NCBI RefSeq assembly: GCF_900249755.1
Contig: NZ_LT976854.1
Span: forward strand, 1,338,827 to 1,402,826
Reading direction: 5' to 3'
Length of the DNA stretch: 64,000 nt
DNA from: Cupriavidus taiwanensis
GTDB taxonomy: Bacteria > Pseudomonadota > Gammaproteobacteria > Burkholderiales > Burkholderiaceae
Of the stretch, positions 43,319 through 50,410 are shown piece by piece. Under the pieces are notes generated by a model. The model ran no database searches. It was not told the DNA's origin and was given only the letters and a program-made list of their open reading frames with translations. The position numbers and the translations under genes are program-made. Each line of letters begins with the position of its first letter. The stretch's first letter is position 1.

Positions 43319-44887
43319 TTAGTCTCGCTGGAACATCTTCAGCATGCGCTGCGTCACCAGGAAGCCGCCGGCGATATTGATGGTGGCCACCAGCACCGCG
43401 CAGCCCGCGATCACCGCCGTCAGCAGCGACGGCTTGCCCAGCTGCACCAGCGCCCCCACCACGATGATCCCGCTGATGGCATTGGTCACGCTCATCAGCG
43501 GCGTGTGCAGCGCGGCGGTGACGTTCCACACCACCTGGTAGCCGACGAAGATGGCGAGCACGAACACCGTGAAATGCGCCATGAAGGCCGGCGGCGCGAC
43601 CGCGCCCAGCGCCAGCAACGCGGCGGCCGCCAGCGCCAGCGCAACCAGCGCCGTGCCGGTGCGGCTGCGCGGCGGCGCGGCTTCGGCCGGCACCGGCACC
43701 TCCGCCGGCGCCTGCTGCTGCGGCACCGCGACGGTCAGCGGCGGTGGTGGCCAGGTCACCGCGCCCTGGTGCAGCACGGTCGCGCCGCGGATCATTTCGT
43801 CAGCCATGTCGACCACCAGCTGGCCGTCCTTGCCCGGCGTCAGTTCGCTCAGCAGGTGGCAGATATTGGTGGCATAGAGCTGGCTGGCCTGCGCCGCCAT
43901 GCGGCTGGGCAGGTCGGTGTAGCCGATGATGGTGACGCCGTCGCGGCGCACGCTTTCGCCCGGCACGGTCAGCACGCAGTTGCCGCCCTGCTCGGCGGCC
44001 AGGTCGACCACCACGCTGCCGGCGCGCATCAGCCCGACGGTGCCGGCCTCGAGCAGCTTCGGCGCCGGCTTGCCCGGGATCAGCGCGGTGGTGATGATGA
44101 TGTCGACCTCGCGCGCCTGCCCGGCAAACAGCCGCATCTCCGCTTCGATAAAGGCCGGGCTCATTTCCCTGGCGTAGCCGCCGCTGCCGCTGCCGTCTTC
44201 GTCGATCTCGACGGTCAGGAACTCCGCGCCCAGGCTCTCGATCTGCTGGCGCACCACCGGCCGCGTATCGAAGGCGCGCACCACCGCGCCCAGGCTGCGC
44301 GCCGCGCCGATCGCCGCCAGCCCCGCCACGCCCGCGCCGATCACCAGCACGCGCGCCGGCGGAATCTTGCCGGCGGCGGTGATCTGGCCGGCGAAGGGCC
44401 GCCCGAAGGCGTGCGCGGCTTCGATCACCGCTCGGTAGCCGGCCATATTGGCCATCGAGCTGAGCGCGTCCAGCTTCTGCGCGCGCGAGATGCGCGGCAC
44501 GCAGTCCATTGCCAGCACCGTGGCGCCGCGCTGCGCCAGGCGCTCCAGCATCGGCATCTGCTGCGCCGGCCAGACGAAGCCGATCAGCGTGGCATGCTTC
44601 TTCAGCAGCGCCGCTTCTTCCACGCCCAGGCTGGGGTGGACCTGCGGCGGGCGCACCTTGGCCACCACGTCGACCGAGGCCCACAGGCTGGCCGCGTCGA
44701 CAATGGCGGCGCCGGCGGCACGGTAATCGTCGTCCGAGAACGAAGCCTCCTGGCCCGCGCCGGTCTCCACCACCACCTGGTAGCCGAGCTTGAGCAGTTC
44801 CCTGACCGATTCCGGGGTGGCGGCAACGCGCCGCTCGCCCGGGTGGACCTCGCGCGGCACACCGATCGTCATTGGCATGGCATTCAC
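43319..44887 (-). CDS. pntA: NAD(P) transhydrogenase alpha subunit
   Basis: This 522-residue protein joins the NAD(H)-binding domain I (about 1-375, alanine-dehydrogenase-like, with VLVIGAGVAGLAAIGAARSLGA near 170) to a linker rich in proline and alanine, then the membrane part (about 430-515, three or four helices, ending KMFQRD). Some relatives split it into PntAA and PntAB; here it is one chain. It starts 28 bases after the FAH-family hydrolase gene and continues into pntB. Confidence 0.95.
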   Translation of the reverse strand: MNAMPMTIGVPREVHPGERRVAATPESVRELLKLGYQVVVETGAGQEASFSDDDYRAAGAAIVDAASLWASVDVVAKVRPPQVHPSLGVEEAALLKKHATLIGFVWPAQQMPMLERLAQRGATVLAMDCVPRISRAQKLDALSSMANMAGYRAVIEAAHAFGRPFAGQITAAGKIPPARVLVIGAGVAGLAAIGAARSLGAVVRAFDTRPVVRQQIESLGAEFLTVEIDEDGSGSGGYAREMSPAFIEAEMRLFAGQAREVDIIITTALIPGKPAPKLLEAGTVGLMRAGSVVVDLAAEQGGNCVLTVPGESVRRDGVTIIGYTDLPSRMAAQASQLYATNICHLLSELTPGKDGQLVVDMADEMIRGATVLHQGAVTWPPPPLTVAVPQQQAPAEVPVPAEAAPPRSRTGTALVALALAAAALLALGAVAPPAFMAHFTVFVLAIFVGYQVVWNVTAALHTPLMSVTNAISGIIVVGALVQLGKPSLLTAVIAGCAVLVATINIAGGFLVTQRMLKMFQRD

Positions 44888-44915
44888 CGTTTCAGGAAAA
44901 GAGTCGGGCGCCGGC

Positions 44916-45698
44916 TCAGCCGCGCACGTGGTTGACCAGCGAACCGATGCCGGCGATCGACACCTCGACCACCGCGCCGTCCTTCATCGACCCCACGCCG
45001 AGCGAGGTGCCGACGGCAATCACGTCGCCCGGCATCAGCGTCAGGTCCTGCGAGATCCGGCTGACCTGTTCCTCGGGCGAGAAGATCATGTCCGACAGCG
45101 GGTAGTTCTGCCGCTCGACGCCGTCCAGCCGCGTGACCACGCTGGCGGTCTTCCAGTTGAAGCCGGTGACGATGGCCGGGCCGATGCAGCCGAAGGTGTC
45201 GAAGCCCTTGGCGCGGGTCCACTGCGGGAAATTGGGATCGGCCGTGATCAGCTCGGCCGCGGTCACGTCGTTGACGATGGTGTAGCCGAAGATATGGGCG
45301 CCGGCCTGCGCCACCGTCACGTTGCGCGCCTTCTTGCCGATGACGATGCCCAGCTCGCCCTCGTAGACGATCTTGCCGTCGTAGCTCTTGGGGCGCTGCA
45401 CGGCGTCGTTGGGACCGGCCAGCGACGACGCCGGCTTGATCAGGAACAGCGGGTGCGTCGGCACCGGCTTTTCCAGCTTGCGCGCGAGCGCATGGAAGTT
45501 GTTCCACAGCGCCACCACCTTGCCCGGCACGCACGGTGCGAGCAGTGTCAGCGCGGCGCGGTCGTGCACGGCGCCGGTGGGGCTGGGATTGTCGAAGCCG
45601 TCGCCGTCATATTCGATGACGCGGTTGTGGTCGGCTTCATCGATGCGGCCATGGCCGATGCTGCCGTCGGCGCGGCGAAAACGGATCCAGGTTTGCAC
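44916..45698 (-). CDS. FAH-family hydrolase in the oxalate operon
   Basis: From the GTG at 45698 (AAGGAG 6 bases before) the protein is 260 residues. It shows the FAH-fold metal site: Glu pair in VYEGELGIVIGK and Asp in VNDVTAAEL. Relatives act on acylpyruvates, oxaloacetate or 2-hydroxyhepta-2,4-dienedioate, so an oxalate-linked substrate such as oxaloacetate is possible but unproven. The gene lies 138 bases after frc2 and 28 before pntA, within the same direction. A frame extension to 45803 looks non-coding. Confidence 0.85.
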   Translation of the reverse strand: MQTWIRFRRADGSIGHGRIDEADHNRVIEYDGDGFDNPSPTGAVHDRAALTLLAPCVPGKVVALWNNFHALARKLEKPVPTHPLFLIKPASSLAGPNDAVQRPKSYDGKIVYEGELGIVIGKKARNVTVAQAGAHIFGYTIVNDVTAAELITADPNFPQWTRAKGFDTFGCIGPAIVTGFNWKTASVVTRLDGVERQNYPLSDMIFSPEEQVSRISQDLTLMPGDVIAVGTSLGVGSMKDGAVVEVSIAGIGSLVNHVRG

Positions 45699-45800
45699 AG
45701 CTTGCTCCTTGCGCAGGCAAAGCGAGGCCCGCCTGCGCCGATATCGGTTTGCGGGAATCTTGGAGAAAGGGAAGGCCAGACGGCACGCGCCGTCAGGGGT

Positions 45801-45822
45801 CATTCCCGCGTGCGCGGGAATG
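45801..45822. repeat. Perfect hairpin between frc2 and the FAH gene
   Basis: CATTCCCGCG and CGCGGGAATG are perfect arms around TG. This type of GGGAATG hairpin is scattered in many Betaproteobacterial genomes. It could attenuate read-through from frc2 into the FAH-pnt genes. Confidence 0.6.
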
Positions 45823-45836
45823 GCCTCAGCCGGGCC

Positions 45837-47069
45837 TCATACCGCGCCGGCCAGCTTCATCGCGGCGATCTGCGCGGGCGTGCGTCCCAGCCACTCGAGA
45901 ATCTCTTCGGTGTGCTCGCCCAGCAGCGGCGAGCGCTCGACCTGCACCGGCGACGCCGACAGCATGATCGGGCACCCCAGCTGCACGTAGTTGCCGCGCT
46001 GCGGGTGCTCCAGCTCGACCAGGTAGCCGCGCTGGTACAGCGACTCGTCCTCGATCAGGTCCTTCATCGACAGGATCGGGCCGCACGGCACGTCGACCTC
46101 GTTGAGCGCCGCCATCACCTCGAACTTGCTGATGCCGCGCGTCCATTTCTCGATCACGGCGAAGCAGTCGGCCAGGTGCTTCAGCCGCGCTTCGGGCGTG
46201 GCGTAGTCCGGATTGGTGATCAGGTCCTCGCGCCCGCACAGGCGCATCAGCGGCTCCCAGCCCTGCGGCTGGATGATGACGTAGACATAGTCGTTGGGTC
46301 CGCCCGGCGCGCAGCGCAGCGCGGCGCCCGGCTGCCCGCCGCCCGAGGCGTTGCCCGCGCGCGGCACGTGGTCGCCGAATTCCTGGTTGGGATATTCGCG
46401 CAGCGGGCCGTTGGCCAGGCGCTGCTGGTCGCGCAGCTTGACCCGGCACAGGTTCAGCACCGCGTCCTGCATCGCCACTTCCACGCGCTGGCCGCGGCCG
46501 GTGTGCTCGCGCTGCAGCAGCGCGGCCAGGATGCCGACCACGGCATGCACGCCGGTGCCGGAGTCGCCGATCTGCGCGCCGGTCACGGTGGGCACGCCAT
46601 CGGCCTCGCCGGTGGTCGAAGCCGAGCCGCCCATGCACTGCGCCACGTTCTCGTAGGCCTTGCAGTCCGCGTACGGGCCCGGGCCGAAGCCCTTGATCGA
46701 GGCATAGACCAGCCGCGGGTTCAGGTCCTGCAAGTGGTCCCAGTCGAAGCCCGCGCGCGCCAGCACGCCGGGGCCGAAGTTCTCGATCAGCACGTCGCTG
46801 CGCTGGACCAGGTCTTCGAGCAGCGCCTTGCCTTCCGGCGTCTTCATATTCAGCGTCAGGCTGCGCTTGTTGGAGTTGAGCATGGTGAAGTACAGGCTGT
46901 CGGCGTTCGGCACGTCACGCAGCTGGCTGCGCGTGATGTCGCCGCGTCCCGGCATCTCCACCTTGATCACGTCCGCGCCCAGCCACGCCATCAACTGCGT
47001 TGCCGACGGGCCCGCCTGGACGTGGGTCATGTCCAGGATGCGCACACCTTGCAGGGCTTTGGTTTCCAT
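45837..47069 (-). CDS. Second CoA-transferase, formyl-CoA transferase paralogue
   Basis: This 410-residue class III CoA-transferase keeps the catalytic Asp169 (IGDSGTGVH), Gln18 (HVQAGP) and glycine loop (ASGGGQPGA). It is clearly related to frc but differs in many places, for example the active-site region STTGEADG in place of STTGFWDG. It may transfer CoA to oxalate from another donor such as succinyl-CoA or acetyl-CoA, as the ACOCT-type paralogue does elsewhere; this is inference. It starts at 47069 after GAGGAG, about 40 bases from its promoter. Confidence 0.88.
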   Translation of the reverse strand: METKALQGVRILDMTHVQAGPSATQLMAWLGADVIKVEMPGRGDITRSQLRDVPNADSLYFTMLNSNKRSLTLNMKTPEGKALLEDLVQRSDVLIENFGPGVLARAGFDWDHLQDLNPRLVYASIKGFGPGPYADCKAYENVAQCMGGSASTTGEADGVPTVTGAQIGDSGTGVHAVVGILAALLQREHTGRGQRVEVAMQDAVLNLCRVKLRDQQRLANGPLREYPNQEFGDHVPRAGNASGGGQPGAALRCAPGGPNDYVYVIIQPQGWEPLMRLCGREDLITNPDYATPEARLKHLADCFAVIEKWTRGISKFEVMAALNEVDVPCGPILSMKDLIEDESLYQRGYLVELEHPQRGNYVQLGCPIMLSASPVQVERSPLLGEHTEEILEWLGRTPAQIAAMKLAGAV

Positions 47070-47112
47070 TGCGAAGGTCTCCTCTCTTCCGCTATTTGTA
47101 GTCTCTGATGAC

Positions 47113-47143
47113 ATACGGTATGTGATATATCAGAAGAGAGCAA
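47113..47143 (-). promoter_or_regulatory. Oxalate operator/promoter module of frc2
   Basis: On the minus strand: TTGCTC (47143-47138), a 17-base spacer containing TGATATATCA (47123-47132), then TACCGT (47120-47115). The core matches the oxlT and oxc copies exactly. The leader before frc2 is about 40 bases. Confidence 0.8.
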
Positions 47144-47276
47144 GAGGAGTTTGGCGCTTCGGCTGCAAATATCGACGATGCGGCGCAACAGTGGGGCGCT
47201 TGTCTGGTCCTTCACGGCATAAGAGCGCGTTATTTCACCACCTGCATGGCATAAAGCCGGATCGCCGTTTTCACAT

Positions 47277-47286
47277 TGATATATCA
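47277..47286. promoter_or_regulatory. Second oxalate operator upstream of frc2
   Basis: The palindrome TGATATATCA recurs here, followed by CACACC, about 155 bases beyond the frc2 module. It parallels the double-site layout at oxc. Confidence 0.6.
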
Positions 47287-47330
47287 CACACCATTTAGCG
47301 AAATGACGCGGCATAGCCCGATGCGGGCCC

Positions 47331-47362
47331 AAAAAGCAAAACGGCGGACCGAAGTCCGCCGT
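47331..47362 (-). terminator. Terminator after gntR
   Basis: On the minus strand ACGGCGGAC and GTCCGCCGT pair around a TTCG tetraloop, followed by TTTGCTTTTT. Confidence 0.85.
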
Positions 47363-47386
47363 CTGCTGCGCCCTGCCCTGACCGTT

Positions 47387-48106
47387 TCAATCGAGGAAAT
47401 CGCAGTGCTTCTCGACGTAGTCGGCAAGGTCCAGCGAATGCTGCCGCACCAGCCGCTCCGCCAGTTCGGTATCCCGCTTCTCCAGCGCCTCGATGATGCG
47501 CAGGTGATCGACGATCGAGCGCGCCGCACGGTCGCTCTGCGAGATGGTCATCTTCCGGATCGCGCGCACGTGGATAAAGATATTGCGGATCGTGTCCATG
47601 ATGATCTGCGACTTGGACAGCTGCACGATCGCCTGGTGGAACGCGATATTGGCGTCGGAATACTCTTCGATATGCTCGGCCGGGGTGGAGTCGCGGAAGC
47701 TGTCGAACATGCTGCGCAGCTGCGCGATCTCGGCATCGGTGGCGTTCTCGGTGGCCAGCCGTGCCGCCATGCTTTCCAGCGCGGCCCACATCTGGATCAT
47801 CTCGACGATCTCGCGCTTGGTCTTGCGCATGATGTAGATGCCCCGCCGCGGCACGGTGCGCAGGAAGCCTTCCTGCTCCAGCAGCGTCATGGCCTCGCGG
47901 ATCGGCGTGCGGCTCACGCCCATGGCCTCGCTCAGCACCCGCTCATCCAGCCGGATCTCGTCGCGCGACTGGTAGATGTCGGCGTCGGCGATGGCCTGCC
48001 GCAACATGGCGTAGGCCTGGTCGCGCAGGCTGGCGCCGGCGTTGATCGGTTGTACCGACAGGGCCAGCCCGTTGGGCTGGACGATGGATTGGCTTTGCGC
48101 AGACAT
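47387..48106 (-). CDS. GntR/FadR-family regulator, proposed oxalate regulator
   Basis: From the ATG at 48106 the protein is 239 residues. It has a winged HTH (about 30-95, LDERVLSEAMGVSRTPIREAMTLLEQEGFLR) and an FCD ligand-binding domain (about 105-225) with DANIAFHQAIVQL and the later DHLRIIEAL, which supply metal-ligand histidines. Such proteins bind short palindromes as dimers and release on binding an organic acid. It lies in the middle of the oxalate genes, and operator-like sites flank most of these, so it is the natural candidate to bind TGATATATCA. Direct evidence is lacking. A longer start at 48169 is possible. Confidence 0.88.
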   Translation of the reverse strand: MSAQSQSIVQPNGLALSVQPINAGASLRDQAYAMLRQAIADADIYQSRDEIRLDERVLSEAMGVSRTPIREAMTLLEQEGFLRTVPRRGIYIMRKTKREIVEMIQMWAALESMAARLATENATDAEIAQLRSMFDSFRDSTPAEHIEEYSDANIAFHQAIVQLSKSQIIMDTIRNIFIHVRAIRKMTISQSDRAARSIVDHLRIIEALEKRDTELAERLVRQHSLDLADYVEKHCDFLD

Positions 48107-48260
48107 GAATGTGCTCGTGTGAGACCGGCGGCCGGGCGGCCGGAATGGCAGCCCTCCGCATTGCTGCACAGCTTAGCAAAAACGCCTGACCCATTATGAA
48201 ATCGCATCAAACGATGCGCAGTCCACATGCATCGGCACAAAAGCGGTGCGCGGCCTGTCG

Positions 48261-48276
48261 TATATGGTATATCACA
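48261..48276. promoter_or_regulatory. Weaker operator before the gntR gene
   Basis: TATATGGTATATCACA shares TATATCACA with the oxalate operator and lies about 155 bases before the GntR gene's ATG. It suggests self-regulation. Confidence 0.5.
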
Positions 48277-48372
48277 ATCGCCCTGCCTTACGACTTCGCG
48301 AGCCGGGCAAGCACGCCGCATGCCCGGCTCGCGCCTCCGGGGACGCCCGACCCGGTGGCGTCCCCCTGCTCC

Positions 48373-49350
48373 TCAGGCGGCAAGCTTCGCCATCGCGTCG
48401 CGCTGCTTGATCAGCCCCAACACGGCGTCGCACATCGGCGTCGGCTCGCCCACGAGCCGGCCCATTTCCTGCACCACCGTCAGCAGCGGGTCGATTTCCA
48501 TGGCGCGCCCCGCCTCCAGGTCCTGCAGCATCGAGGTCTTGTGCGCACCCACGGCGCCGGCGCCGTCGATGCGCCGCTCCACGTCGACCCGGAACTTCAC
48601 GCCGAAGCGTTCTGCGATGCCCTGCGCCTCCACCATCATCTGGCGCGACAGCGCGCGCGTGGCGGGGTCGGCGGTGATGACGTCCAGCGTAGCGTGGGTC
48701 AGCGCGCTGATCGGGTTGAAGCACAGGTTGCCCCACAGCTTGAGCCAGATCTCGTCACGGATGTTGTCGCGCACGGGGGCGTCGAGGTCGGCGGCCATCA
48801 TCATTTCGCTGAGCCGGGTCACGCGGGCAGAGCGGCTGCCGTCAGGCTCGCCCAGTGGAAACTTCTTGCCGTAAACATGCTTGATCACGCCCGGCGCAAC
48901 GATCTCGGCGGCCGGATAGACCACGCAGCCGATGGCGCGCTCCGGCCCGAGGCGCTGCCACTGGCGCCCGCCGGGATCGACGCTCTCCAGCGTGCGCCCG
49001 GCCAGGTCGCCGCCGTGCTTGTAGAAATACCAGTAAGGAATGCCGTTGACGCCGGTCACGATCGCGGTGTCCGGCCCCAGCAGCGGCTGCATCTGGTCCA
49101 CCACGCCGGGCACCGAATGCGCCTTGAGGGTGATGAACACATAGTCCTGGTGCCCGAGTTCGCGTGGATCGCTGGTGCAGCGCACCTGCGCCACCCGCTC
49201 GTCGCCGTCGATCAGCAGCTTGACGCCGTGCTCCTGCATCGCCGCAAGGTGGGGGCCGCGCGCGACGAAGCTGACCTCGGCCCCCGCACGCGCCAGCTGC
49301 GCCCCGACATAGCCGCCGATGGCACCGGCGCCGTAGATACAGACTTTCAT
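48373..49350 (-). CDS. Ketopantoate reductase-like protein, proposed oxalyl-CoA reductase
   Basis: This 325-residue protein has the PanE/ApbA fold: the NADP-binding motif GAGAIGG (7-13) and the C-terminal domain with the probable catalytic lysine in LKLWGNLCFNPISALTHA. It could be ordinary ketopantoate reductase. However, in Methylobacterium extorquens a PanE paralogue (PanE2) reduces oxalyl-CoA to glyoxylate in oxalate assimilation. This gene carries an oxalate operator 34 bases before its ATG and sits next to the GntR gene, so the same role is proposed. GGAGG precedes the ATG. Confidence 0.85.
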   Translation of the reverse strand: MKVCIYGAGAIGGYVGAQLARAGAEVSFVARGPHLAAMQEHGVKLLIDGDERVAQVRCTSDPRELGHQDYVFITLKAHSVPGVVDQMQPLLGPDTAIVTGVNGIPYWYFYKHGGDLAGRTLESVDPGGRQWQRLGPERAIGCVVYPAAEIVAPGVIKHVYGKKFPLGEPDGSRSARVTRLSEMMMAADLDAPVRDNIRDEIWLKLWGNLCFNPISALTHATLDVITADPATRALSRQMMVEAQGIAERFGVKFRVDVERRIDGAGAVGAHKTSMLQDLEAGRAMEIDPLLTVVQEMGRLVGEPTPMCDAVLGLIKQRDAMAKLAA

Positions 49351-49383
49351 ATGCTGCCTCCTTGATGGCTCGATTGGATCTTT

Positions 49384-49398
49384 TGATATATCACATAC
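49384..49398. promoter_or_regulatory. Oxalate operator before the PanE-like gene
   Basis: TGATATATCACATAC on the plus strand, exact to the core but opposite in orientation to the oxlT, oxc and frc2 modules relative to the gene. It lies 34-48 bases before the ATG at 49350. Confidence 0.7.
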
Positions 49399-49538
49399 TA
49401 TATTCCATGCCAGTACATAGCAACCTGCATCGCCGCCCCGTCGAACCCGCCTTTATCTTTCTGTGTCAGGCTGCGCGGCCAAGCGACGCTGCGCTAACAT
49501 GAAGCCTGCATGCGCCCTCCCATCCCTTCGGAGCCCTC

Positions 49539-50303
49539 ATGGAAGCGTCGTTGGCATTGCTGCAGGACCCCGCCGCGTGGGCGGCACTGGCCACGCTGGT
49601 GGCCATGGAAATCGTGCTGGGGATCGACAACCTGATCTTTATCTCGATCCTGACCAACAAGCTGCCCATCGAGATGCGGGAGAAAGCCCGCAAGATCGGC
49701 ATCAGCCTGGCACTGCTGATGCGCCTGGGCCTGCTGGCGACCATCGCCTTCATCGTCACGCTGACCCAGCCGCTGTTCACCGTGCTGGGCCACGGCCTGT
49801 CGTGGCGCGACCTGATCCTGATCGGCGGCGGCGCGTTCCTGGTCTGGAAGGCCACGCGCGAAATCCACCACCACGTCACCGCCGCCGAAGAAGGCGAGGA
49901 AGGCGGCACCGGCAAGGCGGTGCAGAGCTTTGCTTCGGCCATCGGCCAGATCCTGGTGCTGGACCTGGTGTTCTCGATCGACAGCATCATCACCGCGGTC
50001 GGCATGACCGAGCATGTGCAGATCATGTTCGTGGCCGTCATCGCCGCGGTGATGGCGATGCTGTTCGCGGCGACGCCGCTGGCCAACTTCATCAACCGCA
50101 ACCCCACCATCGTGATGCTGGCGCTGGCCTTCCTGATGATGATCGGCATGACGCTGATCGCCGAAGGCCTCGGCACGCACGTGCCCAAGGGCTACATCTA
50201 TACGGCGATGGCGTTCTCGGCCGCGGTCGAGGGCCTGAACATGCTGGCGCGGCAGCGGCGCCGGCAACGCCGCGCAGGACGAGAGGCGGGCGAGCTGCAA
50301 TGA
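49539..50303 (+). CDS. TerC-family membrane protein
   Basis: This 254-residue protein has seven or so helices and the TerC signatures: VAMEIVLGIDNLIFISIL near 20-40 and LDLVFSIDSIITAVG near 145-160, each with the conserved Asp. The family includes Mn2+ exporters and tellurite-resistance-linked proteins; ion export coupled to protein secretion is a current view for some. The middle loop is acidic and His-rich (HHHVTAAEEGEEGG). It is transcribed alone. Confidence 0.88.
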   Translation: MEASLALLQDPAAWAALATLVAMEIVLGIDNLIFISILTNKLPIEMREKARKIGISLALLMRLGLLATIAFIVTLTQPLFTVLGHGLSWRDLILIGGGAFLVWKATREIHHHVTAAEEGEEGGTGKAVQSFASAIGQILVLDLVFSIDSIITAVGMTEHVQIMFVAVIAAVMAMLFAATPLANFINRNPTIVMLALAFLMMIGMTLIAEGLGTHVPKGYIYTAMAFSAAVEGLNMLARQRRRQRRAGREAGELQ

Positions 50304-50410
50304 GGCGCGGCAGCCACGCGCTGTAACAGAGGGTGTCCGAACTTTTCCGCGGCGCCGGCGTCTTTTACAGTTCTGCACAATCCCGGACAATAAAAGGACG
50401 CTTTCACCAC

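Larger units (their letters stand above)
47070..47386. other. Intergenic region between gntR and frc2
   Basis: No gene is supported. It holds the frc2 promoter module (47113-47143), a second operator palindrome (47277-47286) and the gntR terminator (47331-47362). Confidence 0.6.
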
